DNA of 64,000 nt from Amanita rubescens (lineage: Eukaryota > Basidiomycota > Agaricomycetes > Agaricales > Amanitaceae), in the NCBI GenBank assembly GCA_015039365.1, contig WION01000011.1, forward strand, positions 62,001-126,000, in the 5' to 3' direction. The notes under the pieces were generated by a model. That model searched no databases and was not told where the DNA came from. It was given only the letters and a program-made list of their open reading frames with translations. How positions within the stretch are numbered: position 1 is the first letter of the stretch; each line of letters opens with the position of its first letter. Below are positions 1 to 11,878 of the stretch, one piece after another. Position numbers and translations under genes: made by a program.

Positions 1-1
1 C

Positions 2-211
2 AGCGAGTATACCTTGTGCGCCGCATACTACACTGCTGGTGCCTATTATCAAACTGCTGGAGGGATATGCGTCGACATGTCAAACATGGATAAGATTTTA
101 GAAATTCACGGTGTGTACTATACCTCTATTATGAACAATGAGTTAATTTCCGCAATCAGCTGAATACTCGGACCTGGTATGCCAGCTGGGTGCACGGTGG
201 TTGGACGTTAA
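2..211 (+). pseudogene. possible beta/gamma-crystallin-like fragment, interrupted
   Basis: From the window edge one frame reads 53 codons containing AYYTAGAYYQTAGG and a GICVDM segment, then meets TGA at 161-163, and continues in the same frame for 15 more codons (GPGMPAGCTVV) to TAA. The Tyr/Gly-rich text followed by IS-x-I-x-x-GPGM resembles fungal secreted beta/gamma-crystallin-like proteins, but this is a weak impression. The in-frame TGA could be a CGA (Arg) codon after C-to-T change. The 5' part lies outside the window. It could equally be chance reading. Confidence 0.25.
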
Positions 212-840
212 TGTTACGGTGACAGAAAATGGTCCGTCGAGTACCACCGATTCTTCGCAGATGTGAAACTCAACAATGGGAGCACAGGAATACCTATTTT
301 CTTCTCCTACTACAACACGTACAACTCACTATACCTAAATCTCAGATTGACCCCACACCCAGCATCGGAGGAATGCTCAGCACCTGATCTTCGGGCAGTA
401 CGCTGCCCTCCGTTCTCCTGCACAAAAACAACCAAAGCTGAATGGTTCCTCAACGGAACAACAGACGTAGCAGATCCCCATCGTTCGTAAAGCGACAGAA
501 GTCGTCAGTCAAGTGATGAACTGCGGTCTGGGAATCCGTACGTCACCTTCTCTCACTTTCTCTCCCCATCTTAAGACTCTAACACCACGAAGCTCACCAG
601 ATTGTGTTGAACTTCTCAACGACAAATTCATGCACGCTACCAACCTTTGCGGCCAATCCAAAGACTGAAGTTATAGTCTCTTCTTCAAATTCCAAGATCC
701 CAGCAAAGCTTATCTCTTCGACACCTCCCGGTATAAAAGTACGAAGGGACGGTTTTCACATTAGCAAAAGACGCAAAGGATGTTCGGGTCAAGATACAAG
801 CGGTTCTTGATATAACGGTCTACTATTTGTCTATACATGC
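212..840. other. no recognised gene
   Basis: Only short open frames occur here (for example 263-490 and 604-810, plus). None shows a motif I recognise and none joins to a neighbour through convincing splice sites. Confidence 0.5.
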
Positions 841-1842
841 CTATGAATTCTTTATCACCATTCTTGGCACAAACCTTTCGGTTTTAGCGTACTTTGTAAG
901 ACTTATGCGCCAAGAAACGTTATGCCCTTCAACAGAACACATATCTTTCTTCTCTCCCTCAAGAGATATCATCCAGCACCGATCATCGCCAAAACGGCGG
1001 GTCCTCATTTTCAATTCATCGGCAGCGCATTGAAAGTTTTCAGTACGAATCGCATGTACCATTATCCAGCCTCGCCTCTCATATTTCTTCAGCGCTTCCA
1101 ATGACTTCTTGTTGAACACGCCGCAAACCAAAGTTTCCCGATCAATAAAGGTGCATACGGGATACAAAGAATATGCGCGCTGGTATGTGATCACGTTCAT
1201 AACGCACGCTTAATATTTATTAGTCGATGATCTAACATTAAAAACGCTACTCACTGGAATGAAAGTCCAATATTGCACGAATAGGAGAAGCTTTCGTCGC
1301 CATCAATTGCACAACTTGGTTTGAACCTGGGTGTTTGAAGCTCTCCACCGATTCTATTTCTTCAAAACCGCGATACTCCAATTCGCCTTCGACAACAGAT
1401 GCACTTGCTGCTGTCTTCTCCATCAAGCTATATCCAAATGCCACCATCTGCGTTTTCCACAAATCGATATATCTCGCTTCAAAGTAAAGGTCCAAATCGG
1501 CTTCGTGATAACGAGTTCTGTCGAAAAACTGCAATGCGGTAGAACCGCTAATAAGCGCGTTCGTTTCCTTCATCATTTGGACAAATACTTGGACCTGATT
1601 CTCGTTATCGACGAAAGGCATAATAACTCTTGATATGCGGAAGACGGACTTGCAATACTGTTCCTTTAAATCCTTCATTCTTTGCGAAGTCCGTTCAAGT
1701 GCCAAGATATCCTCAATCGGCAGGAGGTCAAATATTTTGTACCACAGCTCAACGCTCAATGAACTTGATTTGTGAGTGATAAAAATTAATACAGTTTAAA
1801 ACGTGTTACTCACTGGCACATGTCGAAATGAAACATCAACAT
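841..1842 (-). CDS. F-box protein, three exons
   Basis: Exons are 1842-1814, 1763-1255 and 1208-841. Introns 1764-1813 (50 bp) and 1209-1254 (46 bp) have GTGAGT donors and AG acceptors, and the second has a CTAAT branch-like site. The exons add to 906 nt, exactly 302 codons, giving 301 aa. I chose the ATG at 1842 because it is the first in the spliced frame; a later in-frame ATG at 1821 is possible. An F-box-like helix (LWYKIFDLLPIEDILAL) lies at about residues 14-40. The middle holds ISGSTALQFF followed by ADLDLYF, resembling the GS-x(n)-DxD core of nucleotidyltransferase-like folds seen in many mushroom F-box paralogues. The exon 2/3 junction restores an FHSTCVMNVI block. F-box proteins normally link substrates to SCF ubiquitin ligases; the substrate is unknown. 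It appears intact. Confidence 0.72.
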
Positions 1843-2829
1843 GCTGGGATGTTTACGATACAGGAACGGTAAGGAGCAATCGGATTTTTCAGCGACGGCT
1901 GTATTTATAGATTTTGACAATCTACGCGTTGCCACTGACATTCGATCATTAGAAATGCGAGTGCTATAAGATTATCCGACCAACACCTGTTGGCAGAAGG
2001 TCATTGCGCCTTGCCATATTCTTAATACGGTCATCACCGCTGCTTTACCTTCTCCGTCCATCAAATCTCAAAGAATTACATCACATACCGTGAGTTCCAG
2101 CGCATAACTCACCGTATATATCACGCTTAACATATTTGAAAGAAAAAGCTTATGTTGAATGCGCTATATTTTCCTGCTGACCGTTCGCGATCAAAAAGAA
2201 TAGAAGTAGCCGCCTCAAGCTCTGGCCCACCGACAGAAGTTCATCATCTCGAACTTTCAAAATACTTCGAGGGAAGAGATCCGAATCTCTTCACAGTCAC
2301 GAAGTACCCTGTTACATTACCAATTCCTCTCGACAACAACTTCGTTATATTTTTTGAAAGAGTAAGCAACAAGTTTGCCGTATTAAACGTTCTTTCTTAC
2401 TCTCTCGCAAGGAGAACCTACTGGTTAACTCAAATATTATGAAGTTGTCAAAAGGACACTGTCTATGTTTCGGAAACATATTAGTCCTGAAACGCCATGC
2501 GACAACGGGTAGATTTCTTTCTGTAACCGTATCTGACCGCCGTTTGGTGGAGCGCATTGTCTTAAGGTGCGACGCCCTCGTGTTACTGTTAAAACGGTTT
2601 CACTTATATTATTTAGTATAACACACGGACGAGACCTCATGTCTGCTTCCGTAGTGTGAAACATTGTTTAGTGTAGGGTACGCAGCTCAACAATGGTGGA
2701 GTTAGCGAGCTAAATACTTATCATATATCTTTGCATTGAGTACGTACGACAATGAAATCTGTCACATTAATACTGGCGAATTATGGAATCGTGCGCTGCA
2801 ATTTCAACACATGTGTTGAGATGCAAAAG
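1843..2829. other. intergenic, no recognised gene
   Basis: The part nearest 1843 is the upstream region of the F-box gene; an AT-rich TATTTATAG at about 1901-1909 could be a promoter element. Short open frames at 2152-2442 (plus) and 2345-2664 (minus) have no recognisable content. Confidence 0.4.
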
Positions 2830-3700
2830 TTAGCCGTCAAACCAGCGAGGCCGAAGCGTACCCTCGGAGCTCCGACTCATCCGTCAATCCCTTGGCCAAT
2901 TCGTCGACGCGTAAGAAATCATCAACGATCCATAATTTATATCCAACGGAAGCGTCATAAGCGGTTCGCGACGGAGCTGACACGCGAGACAGATTTGGTG
3001 ATACGTTCAACACCAGTGTCGTGACCTTGAACTGCGTCCAACCTGGTATGGGAGAATCAAATCCACCGTCACCTTGAACCTCGTTCAAGCTGGCACGAGA
3101 GACTATCAACACGTTGCTCACCTTGAACTGCGGGAAGTGCGTTCCATAGGCTATCCATTTCCGTCAATCCCTTGCCACTTCCTTTACCCGACTGACGACT
3201 AGCGAAGATTCATACTCGCATCTAACGGGCGCCGGTTCCCTACTCAAAGCGCATAACGTCTTACATAGCACAGTTCGCCTCCGCTTTGAATTGTGAACTG
3301 CAGAATGTGTGTTCAACGCCTGCATTCGATTAACTTTCCTCAATTTATGATTTCAACAATGTGATTATGTGAACCCACTTGACAACCTGAACTGCGTCCA
3401 AGCTGGAACGGGATACTGATTTGGTTATCAACGCCTTGGTCACCTTGAACTGCGGGATGTGCGTTCCATAGGATATCCGTTTCCGTCTATCCTTGCCAAT
3501 TCCTTTATCCGACTGACGATCTTCGACGCTCTTTACCCGACTGACGACCGACGACGATCCTTAATCGCATCAAACGGGCGATAACGTGTAACATGGCATA
3601 GACCGTCATCACTCTGAATTGAGACCTGTGAAATGATGTTCGCTACAAGCCTGCAATCGCTTAACTTTCGTAATTTATGCCAGATTCAGCGATGATGAAT
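2830..3700. repeat. diverged direct repeat, period about 322 bp
   Basis: CCTTGAACTGCGGGA at 3121 recurs at 3443 followed in both by GTGCGTTCCATAGG, then by matching CGTC..CCTTGCCA..CCTTTA.CCGACTGACGA blocks, CGCATC.AACGGGCG and a TTAACTTTC.TAATTTATG tail. A third, more decayed unit begins near 2830 (CGTCAATCCCTTGGCCAATTCG). Indels are frequent, so the array is old. Open frames inside it are by-products of the repeat. Its relation to a known element is not visible. Confidence 0.7.
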
Positions 3701-4639
3701 AAGGAGTCAGCACAATCGTGTAAACGCTAAATTTAAATAGCTTACCAAGAGTATGTTCAGCCGTGTGAATATCCGGTTATAACTGAATTAGCCTGGACAC
3801 TGCTTGACCACTGCACAGACTGATACACGAAGTTAACCGAAACATGTCGTTCAAAACGTTATTGGTGAATTTCTAACCGTCCATTTATATCGCTGGACTA
3901 AATTTCATATCTATTTAGCTTGTTCTGACTTTTTTCTCCCTGAATTATTGCCTGTATCGCAAATTGAGAATAGAGATCAATTGCAACGGTGAGATTCAAT
4001 CTGTGCAAAGGGGTGCGACTGTCAGTAAAGAGCTGCTTAACATAGATATGAATGACCCGACGCATTTATGTTCTGTCGCCAACATAAAGTGCATCCTGTA
4101 CTGCGCCTCTTCACGTCATCAGCCAAACGTTAAGCAGGTCGCACTGTATTCTGTGAGTAGCTTGTCAATGCATCTGTATCAGATTCTGATCATTAAGCAG
4201 GCGCTACGTCTGATGATGCGAGTCGCTGAAAGTGTTTGGCAAGACTTGGTATTAAAGCTCGAACGTATTTGCATGCAGGGTGAGAGAACAATTTGACAAC
4301 GCGATATCATTGCGTTAATCATGCCACTTCCCTTTCATTCGCATCCATACTGAGTACTTCGCAATAGGGGTTACTATGGCACATGGTAAGTTTTAATATA
4401 TTACAGTCATGACTGTCGTTCGCCTCATATGATTACCTTAGATTTGCATTGCAGCTCGATGTCAGACTGCCTTTACCTGCGTGTTCATTACATCCTTTCA
4501 TCCTTATCTGTAAGTTCACATTGCAATTCTATATATCTTGGTATAGTAATGACAAATATATAAACAGCTTTTTAATGGATGTTGTGGTTATCATTGTAGT
4601 GTAGTACATATTCTTAGTGTAGTTGCCAAAAACAGGTTT
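3701..4639. other. AT-rich leader upstream of Helitron copy A
   Basis: Base composition becomes AT-rich towards 4640. One open frame (3964-4296, plus, 110 aa) has no recognisable motif. The 5' end of the Helitron should lie in this stretch, but I cannot place a terminal TC with confidence. Confidence 0.4.
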
Positions 4640-7600
4640 ATGACTGTCTTGCTCGATTTAATACGAGTATGGTTATATATTGTATCAGATGATATATGCA
4701 TTTATTTATTGATTACATTGGTTGTGACCATTGTAATCTTATCAATAGTTTATGTACATGAACTTGTTGATTATTTTGAATTATCAGTGTCTAAAAACAC
4801 CGAACATATTGGTGGCTATAAGATGACACCTATTCCTTATCAGACTTTGATGCCTTATCTGCCAGAAACAACACAATATCACTTAGCCAACTCTGATTGC
4901 ACTTTTCAATATATTGAACACACCAAACATGTGAAAGATCAATATATTGATTCAAACTATGTGCAGATAATTGTACCACTGAATCTGCTTGTAAAGTTGA
5001 TTCCTGTATCGGCTGTGAGGCAACTTGCCCAACTGCATGGCCTAAATGTAGGATCACGTGCAACATCTGCCATGCTTCAAAATCATTTCTTATTACATTC
5101 CTGTTCTGATTGTCATAAGTTTGTTACAATATTTGCAGTGATTAAAGCAAATAAAACATTGGAAGCTAAAAGCAAATCTTTTAGTAGCAATAAAAAAATA
5201 AGAGCTGTAGATGAGAGAATAAAAGTTAATGTTGATAAGTTCAAGCTAGAAATAAGAGACAAATCTAAGCGAGACAATCTTACAAATATTGAAAATAGAG
5301 AATATAAAAAGAAAGAATCTTTAAACATCAATTATAAGGTAGCTAAAAGTTCTACAACTGTTGTAGATGACACTAGTTATTCACTTGATGGAATAGAAAA
5401 TTTGTCTTCAACATTTCCACCACCACCACTGACTAAAAGTCTTGCTCATCAAGTTATTCTTAGTGCATGCAATAAAATGACTAAAAAAAACATTGAAGAA
5501 TCAGGTTGTGCTGTATGTGGGCAGCTAACAAGCGTTAAACAACTTTCCAGCTTAAAAAATGTTAAGAACCTTCTTCATGTTTTGAATGCTCCAGGAGTCA
5601 CAAGACAAGAGAGACGAAATGTACATGATAAATTAAAAGATTATCCTGTAGTTATTGATCATTCTTGCAAACATGTATGTACCACATGTCGATCTGCTCT
5701 GCGCCAAGCAAAAATTCCTAAATATGCACTTGCAAGAGGGCTTTGGATTGGCAAAGTTCCAGATGAATTGTCTTCCTTAAGACTAGTTGAGCAAATGCTA
5801 GTTGCCAGGGTGAGACATTCTTGTTGCTCCATAAAAATTGCATCTGGAATGCGGAAAATGAAAGCAAATGCTATAGCCTTTCCTTCTCCTCTGCCAAAAG
5901 TATATGACATGCTACCCCCTCCAAAGGATGACATAGAAGAGGTTTTGGCTATCATGTTTACAGGACCTTGTAAACCATCTGTAGCTGATTTCAAGAGAAC
6001 ACCATTTCTGGTTCGTCGTAATCATGTAAAGAGAGCTCTGAACTGGCTCATTCTAAATCATGCAGATTATGCTGATGTGTGTTTATCTGAATCAAACCTA
6101 GATAGCTATCCTGAAGATATGCCTCCAGTTAGTGTAGAATTCAAACAGTTGTTCACCAATAAAACTGCTGAGGGTACAAGCATGCACGATATGGAGGAAG
6201 AGGATGGTACAGAGGAGGGTATGTGCTCCTTCACAGTTCATGGATTAACAGGAGAGCAACTTAAAATAATGTCATTGAATGAAGTCAAGGCTAAGGCCTT
6301 GCATCACTTAAACAATCAAGGCAAGATTCTTGCAGTTGGACATGGTGCCCAAGCTGAAAGCATCTGGAAGAACCCCCATCTATATCCTCAAATGTTTCCT
6401 TGGCTGTTTCCTTATGGATTAGGTGGTATAGGAAGTGTAGCAAGAATGTCTGATGCTGAACACAAAAGACGTCTACTTATGTATCATGATAAAAGATTTC
6501 AAATGGATCCCAACTTCCCTTTTGTGGCATTTAGTCATGAACAAGTCAAAGCAGCTACAACTAATGGATTTTTGCTAGCTGAAAAGCGTATTTTTGATGA
6601 CATATCAGGGAGACTTCTGAGTATCAATGCAGATGCTCTGAACTCAATCATTCAACGTCTATCAAAGGATGAATTTGTTGAACCTAACACTGAAGCAGAA
6701 AAGCAGTGTTTTCAACTGATTAGAGATTTAGATCATGTGTCTGGTAAAGTTAAAGGATCCAATACAAGCAAGAAGTGGATGAGAAATGAGATTTGGTCTC
6801 TGGTTGCTCACTGTGGTGCACCATTTTGGTATATCACATTATCTCCAGCAGATGTAAAACATCCTATTTGCATTTACTATGCTGGAAATGAGGAATTATT
6901 TGAGCCAATTAGGCTCCCTTATGATGAACGTTTAAGGCTTATTTGCAGCAATCCTGTGGCATGTGCAAGGTTTTTCCACTTTTTGGTATCCACATTTATA
7001 TCTGATGTTCTTGGAGTTGGATCTACACATATGGGCTTGTATGGACAAACTAAAGCTTTTTATGGTACAGTTGAACAGCAAGGGAGATTGGCTCTGCATT
7101 TACATATGATGCTTTGGATCAAGGGAAACTTAACTCCACAGGAAATGCGAAGCCTCATTCTAGATCCAAACTCTGACTTCCAAGAAAAAATCATTGCATG
7201 GATTGAAAGTTGTCAAATTGGAGAATTTTTGACAGGGACAAAAGATGAAATATTACAAAGAGTGGAGCACCTTAGTAAATCAGATGACTATAAAGACCCT
7301 ACTGAAACTTTGCCTGATGCCCCTCCCCCTATGTGCCCCACTGAATGTAATGAGTGCCAGAAATGTTCTGATGTTGAATCTTGGTGGAAAAATTTTGAAC
7401 TTGTAGTGGATGATATTGTCAGCAAGTCAAACATTCATAACTGTGATAGAGGATTAAACAAGGATGGTTCAATTAACAAAAGGGTGGCATATGTGGGGTG
7501 TAGAGACAACAAATATGGAACGTGCAAAGCACGCTTTCCAAGACCTACTTTTGAAGTGACTGAAATTGATCCAGAGTCTGGAGCTCTGAACCTGAAAAAA

Positions 7601-10600
7601 GGGGAGCCTTGGATGAACTTCATTACCACATATTTGACATATATATTCAGGTGCAATACAGATGTAACAAGCATGTGGTCAGGAACTGCATTAAAGGCAG
7701 TTATTGTCTACGTTTCTGACTATATTACTAAAAGCAGCTTAAAAACACATGTTGTGTTTGAAGCTATAAAAAGCATTTTTGATAGGAATCAAGAGATTAT
7801 TGGAAGTTCAATTTCAGAAAAGGAGAAAGCTCGTCAATTGCTGACAAAAATGGTAAACTTGCTATCAACCAAATCAGAAATGGGAGGACCAATGGTATGC
7901 ATGTACCTGCTTGGCAATCCAGATCACTATACCTCACATAACTTTGTCCCTTTCTACTGGAAAACATTTGTTAATGAGGTGCATAGTGTGTGGGACTCTG
8001 AAGTGGCATCTACATTAAATAGTAAAGTTGCAATTTTAAAAGTCAAAAAGAGAATCATTGGTTTCTCACCTGTTTATGACTACATTTACAGGCCAGATGT
8101 ATTAGAGAACATGTGTTTGTATGACTGGGTTAGAAGATGTGAACGAAAGCGTGTGTCTTCAAGTGCTTCAAAGAATAAGACAAGTCAGATAAATGATGCT
8201 TTTACTGAAGAAGATTGTGAAGATAGTGATCACTGTCAATCTGAGCCTGAAATAATTGATGAAGATGTTGAATATGAAAATAGTGAATATGAAAGTGATG
8301 AAAAGTCTAAGAAACTGCAAAATAATACATTCTATTTCAAGAAGTTGCATCCCTTGTTTGAAACACATGTAACTCATGTTAACCCTGACAAAGATAATAT
8401 GGTGGTAAATTTTATAGGAGGCACATTACCAAGATGTGACCAGGGTAACAGAGAATACTATTGCATGACAATGCTGACTTTATTCAAACCATGGAGAACA
8501 GGAAAATCATTAAAAGACACCAAAAGTTCTTGGGATGATACCTTTATAAATCACAAGTTTACAGAAAGACAGTGTCAATTGATGAAAAACTTTAATATTA
8601 AATATGAGTGCCTTGATGCTCGGGATGACTATCGTGCTCAAATGAAGGCAGGGAAGGGAACAGCATTGTTCATGTTGGGTGAAAATATAGAAACTAATGA
8701 AGAAGAAATAACACTAGACTGTTATGCCGACGAAATTCAATTAAATGATGGCATTGACACCAATCAAAACATACTAGGCTCCAAAGAATTAAAGCTCCAA
8801 AAAGAAATGGCAGATATAAGGGCAGTGATGCGTCAAACTGGTTGGACAAATGAAATTTCTTCTCAGATTGATTCCAATACAATACAGCCAATCAATTCAG
8901 CAAACTTGAAAGCATCTGATTGGAAGGCAATTGTACAACTGGAAAAGCAAAGAGTGATTCAAGAGAGAAACAAACACTATCAGTCTGGTGCAGCAGAAGA
9001 AGGTGTCTCAAATGGTAAACCTAATGTAGTCAAAATCATTGACAAGTCATATTTGGAAAAAAAACATTACAATACCATTCATGAAGATTCTATCAACTCC
9101 TTATGTTCAGAGTTTAAGCTAAATCAAGAGCAGGAGCGTGCATTTAAAATAATTGCACATCATGTTGTAATGGAGAACTCAGGTCAACTGAAGATGTACA
9201 TTGGGGGAATGGGAGGTACAGGAAAAACTCAAGTAATCAAAGCAGTTACATCTTTCTTTCTTGCAAGAAATGAAGCCCATCGGTTAATTGCAGTTGCTCC
9301 AACTGGCTCAGCAGCTGCACTGTTGTCAGGATCAACTTATCACTCAGTTTTGGGAATACATGATCTAAGTGAAAATGCATCTGAAAAGATGTTATCTCAG
9401 GTCCGCACACGGTTAGAAGGTGTTGATTATGTATTTTTGGATGAGGTATCAATGCTTTCATGCCATGAGTTATACAGGATCAGCACTCAGCTTGCAAGGG
9501 TAATGAATCGTCTAGATATGCCTTTTGGAGGTATAAATTTAATATTTACTGGTGACTTTGGACAACTGCCACCACCAATAGGTGGAGAAAATGTGTCACT
9601 ATATAGTCGTAGCATAGGACAATATGGAACAACGCTGAGATCACAAGAAGAAGCAATTGGAAGAGCTGTTTGGCACCAAGTAACAACTGTTGTCATTCTG
9701 AGACAAAATATGAGACAACAACAAAATACAGAAGATGATGATAAGTATCGAACAGCATTGGAAAATATGAGACACAAGGATTGCACACCTGATGACATAC
9801 AGTTCCTGAGATCAAGGATTACATCTCAGGTGCCAGGAAAACCCTCAATCTGTGATGAAAAGTTCAGAAATGTATCAATAATCACTGCAAGGAACATACA
9901 GAAAGATGAGATCAACAGGTTAGGATGTATAAAGTTTGCACAAGAAACTAATCAAACACTAACCATGTTCTATTCAGAAGACTCAGTAAGGGTCACAACT
10001 GATGAAAATACTCCAAGAAGAAAGAGAAATACTAAGAAATTGGCTGCTATCTCTAATGACATGCAACATATTATATGGAACCTTCCACATTCATCTGCTG
10101 ATAAGCATGTACCAGGTAAATTATCACTCTGTATAGGGCTACCTGTCATCATTAAGTGCAATGCAGCAACTGAACTATGCATCACAAATGGTCAAGAGGC
10201 TATTGTTGTTGGTTGGCACTCAAGAACAGGGACTAAGGGGCAGTTAATTCTGGAGACACTATTTGTAAAGCTATTGAACCCTCCAAGAGACATCACATTA
10301 AGTAGTTTACCTCTAAATGTAGTTCCACTGACTCGTACTACAAATGCAATAACTTGCAAACTGCCTGATGATAGCAAAATCTGCTTGTCCAGATCTCAAG
10401 TAGAAGTTCTTCCAAACTTTGCCATGACTGACTTTGCATCGCAAGGGAAAACTCGCCCATATAATGTTGTTGATCTGTCAAACTGTAGATCACATCAGGC
10501 TTATTATACAGCACTTTCAAGGAGTGCAACTGCTGAAGGCACAATCATCCTGCAAAGCTTTGACACAAAAAAGATAACAGGCAGAGCTTCTAGAGCTTTG

Positions 10601-11878
10601 AGACAAGAGTTCAGAGACTTGGAGTTGCTAGATGAAATAACAAAGCTGGAACATGAGAGCAAGCTGCCAAGTAATGTATGTGGATATAGAAGGAATACTT
10701 TAATACATAGTTACAGAAAGTATAAAGGTATGTCTTATGTGCCTTCAGCTGTACATCGAGCAATTAGATGGAGCAAATCTGACCCTATGCTTGACCCAAT
10801 AGAAGGTGATGTAGAATGGAGGATACTGAAGAAATCAAATAAAAGTGGTGCCAATCTTGGTTCTGTTGGTGACAGTAGCACCAATGTCATAAACTCTTTT
10901 ATTCCTGCGAAAGGAAGTATCCCTTTAAAATCGAAAAAAAGAAATCTGAAAGAGTGTAACAGTTCCTTACAATCTAAAAAATCAAACCGAAAAGACTGTA
11001 ACAATACTTTGGAGAAGAAGATTAAGAAAAAAGCAAAGATAACAACTCCAGACACAGAGACAGGTAAAGTGATATCTGTTTCATCACTAACACCTTCTGG
11101 ATTTTATTGGACTGAAAACAGCTGTGCATATGATTCTGCTTTGACCATATTACATGCTATTTGGAGGAGTGACTGTATGAAATGGGATGATACATTTAGA
11201 AATATGAATGAGAGAATAATGGGTCCTCTTTTAAACAACTTCACAGCATCCAATATTGGACTGATATCATTGAATGCAAGCAGAGATAATTTGCGATTCA
11301 GATTAGAACAGTTATCTCCAATAAACTTTGCATGGGGACGCTACACTAGTATCACTAGGCTTTTGGAAATCCTACTTGAGACTCCAATAGATACTCTTCA
11401 AAGATCTATACATTGCTACAATGAACACTTAGTGGAAGATGTTCAGCTTCGCAACAATAGTTGTCTAATAGTTGCTGGTGCACAGGGAGAATTATCTACT
11501 GAATCTTGGATGACAAATTTCAGAGAAGACATAGTAGGGATATGCAATTTATGTCAAATAAACATATATAGAAAATTCAGATTTGCTTATGCACTTCCAA
11601 TTGTAGCTTTGGATGTATCAGGTCATGAATTCCAGATTAATAGTAGATTCAATGTGACAATAGATCAGGAACATCATACATATATGTTGAGAGGAATAAT
11701 TTACTTTTCAAATTACCATTTCACCTCTCGAATTGTATATGAAAATGGAATGACATGGTTCCATGATGGTATTACTACAGGTGATGAGCCAATATATGAT
11801 GGTATGATAAATACAATACAAAATTTATACCACTGCAGAGGAAAGAATGCTTCCATTGCAATCTATACAAAAAACTAA
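4640..11878 (+). CDS. Helitron transposase A: DUF6570, Rep, PIF1 helicase and C-terminal USP-like peptidase
   Basis: An uninterrupted 2412-aa reading frame. The first ~110 residues include a hydrophobic stretch (about 17-40) absent from copy B. A Cys pair motif CAVCGQ (about 290) and CKHVCTTC (about 345) precede a DUF6570-like region (about 360-475: GLWIG, RVRHSCC, SGMRKMKANA, MFTGPCKP). The Helitron-like N region has MFPWLFPYGLGG (about 584). The Rep HUH motif is HLHMMLW (about 818) and the two-tyrosine motif is VYVSDYITK (about 1024). The PIF1-type helicase has Walker A GGMGGTGKTQ (about 1523), Walker B FLDEVSM (about 1597) and a late ALSRSAT motif. The C-terminus has NSCAYDSALTILHAIW (Cys about 2161) and NYHFTSRIVYENGMTWFHDG (His about 2358), the order expected of a ubiquitin-specific-protease-like fold. 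Rep nicks and rejoins DNA during rolling-circle transposition and the helicase unwinds it; the peptidase role is unknown. All catalytic motifs appear intact. Confidence 0.9.
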   Translation: MTVLLDLIRVWLYIVSDDICIYLLITLVVTIVILSIVYVHELVDYFELSVSKNTEHIGGYKMTPIPYQTLMPYLPETTQYHLANSDCTFQYIEHTKHVKDQYIDSNYVQIIVPLNLLVKLIPVSAVRQLAQLHGLNVGSRATSAMLQNHFLLHSCSDCHKFVTIFAVIKANKTLEAKSKSFSSNKKIRAVDERIKVNVDKFKLEIRDKSKRDNLTNIENREYKKKESLNINYKVAKSSTTVVDDTSYSLDGIENLSSTFPPPPLTKSLAHQVILSACNKMTKKNIEESGCAVCGQLTSVKQLSSLKNVKNLLHVLNAPGVTRQERRNVHDKLKDYPVVIDHSCKHVCTTCRSALRQAKIPKYALARGLWIGKVPDELSSLRLVEQMLVARVRHSCCSIKIASGMRKMKANAIAFPSPLPKVYDMLPPPKDDIEEVLAIMFTGPCKPSVADFKRTPFLVRRNHVKRALNWLILNHADYADVCLSESNLDSYPEDMPPVSVEFKQLFTNKTAEGTSMHDMEEEDGTEEGMCSFTVHGLTGEQLKIMSLNEVKAKALHHLNNQGKILAVGHGAQAESIWKNPHLYPQMFPWLFPYGLGGIGSVARMSDAEHKRRLLMYHDKRFQMDPNFPFVAFSHEQVKAATTNGFLLAEKRIFDDISGRLLSINADALNSIIQRLSKDEFVEPNTEAEKQCFQLIRDLDHVSGKVKGSNTSKKWMRNEIWSLVAHCGAPFWYITLSPADVKHPICIYYAGNEELFEPIRLPYDERLRLICSNPVACARFFHFLVSTFISDVLGVGSTHMGLYGQTKAFYGTVEQQGRLALHLHMMLWIKGNLTPQEMRSLILDPNSDFQEKIIAWIESCQIGEFLTGTKDEILQRVEHLSKSDDYKDPTETLPDAPPPMCPTECNECQKCSDVESWWKNFELVVDDIVSKSNIHNCDRGLNKDGSINKRVAYVGCRDNKYGTCKARFPRPTFEVTEIDPESGALNLKKGEPWMNFITTYLTYIFRCNTDVTSMWSGTALKAVIVYVSDYITKSSLKTHVVFEAIKSIFDRNQEIIGSSISEKEKARQLLTKMVNLLSTKSEMGGPMVCMYLLGNPDHYTSHNFVPFYWKTFVNEVHSVWDSEVASTLNSKVAILKVKKRIIGFSPVYDYIYRPDVLENMCLYDWVRRCERKRVSSSASKNKTSQINDAFTEEDCEDSDHCQSEPEIIDEDVEYENSEYESDEKSKKLQNNTFYFKKLHPLFETHVTHVNPDKDNMVVNFIGGTLPRCDQGNREYYCMTMLTLFKPWRTGKSLKDTKSSWDDTFINHKFTERQCQLMKNFNIKYECLDARDDYRAQMKAGKGTALFMLGENIETNEEEITLDCYADEIQLNDGIDTNQNILGSKELKLQKEMADIRAVMRQTGWTNEISSQIDSNTIQPINSANLKASDWKAIVQLEKQRVIQERNKHYQSGAAEEGVSNGKPNVVKIIDKSYLEKKHYNTIHEDSINSLCSEFKLNQEQERAFKIIAHHVVMENSGQLKMYIGGMGGTGKTQVIKAVTSFFLARNEAHRLIAVAPTGSAAALLSGSTYHSVLGIHDLSENASEKMLSQVRTRLEGVDYVFLDEVSMLSCHELYRISTQLARVMNRLDMPFGGINLIFTGDFGQLPPPIGGENVSLYSRSIGQYGTTLRSQEEAIGRAVWHQVTTVVILRQNMRQQQNTEDDDKYRTALENMRHKDCTPDDIQFLRSRITSQVPGKPSICDEKFRNVSIITARNIQKDEINRLGCIKFAQETNQTLTMFYSEDSVRVTTDENTPRRKRNTKKLAAISNDMQHIIWNLPHSSADKHVPGKLSLCIGLPVIIKCNAATELCITNGQEAIVVGWHSRTGTKGQLILETLFVKLLNPPRDITLSSLPLNVVPLTRTTNAITCKLPDDSKICLSRSQVEVLPNFAMTDFASQGKTRPYNVVDLSNCRSHQAYYTALSRSATAEGTIILQSFDTKKITGRASRALRQEFRDLELLDEITKLEHESKLPSNVCGYRRNTLIHSYRKYKGMSYVPSAVHRAIRWSKSDPMLDPIEGDVEWRILKKSNKSGANLGSVGDSSTNVINSFIPAKGSIPLKSKKRNLKECNSSLQSKKSNRKDCNNTLEKKIKKKAKITTPDTETGKVISVSSLTPSGFYWTENSCAYDSALTILHAIWRSDCMKWDDTFRNMNERIMGPLLNNFTASNIGLISLNASRDNLRFRLEQLSPINFAWGRYTSITRLLEILLETPIDTLQRSIHCYNEHLVEDVQLRNNSCLIVAGAQGELSTESWMTNFREDIVGICNLCQINIYRKFRFAYALPIVALDVSGHEFQINSRFNVTIDQEHHTYMLRGIIYFSNYHFTSRIVYENGMTWFHDGITTGDEPIYDGMINTIQNLYHCRGKNASIAIYTKN

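Noticed and set aside
2152..2442. Small gene downstream of the F-box gene
   Set aside because: Open for 96 codons only, no motif, no splice continuation.
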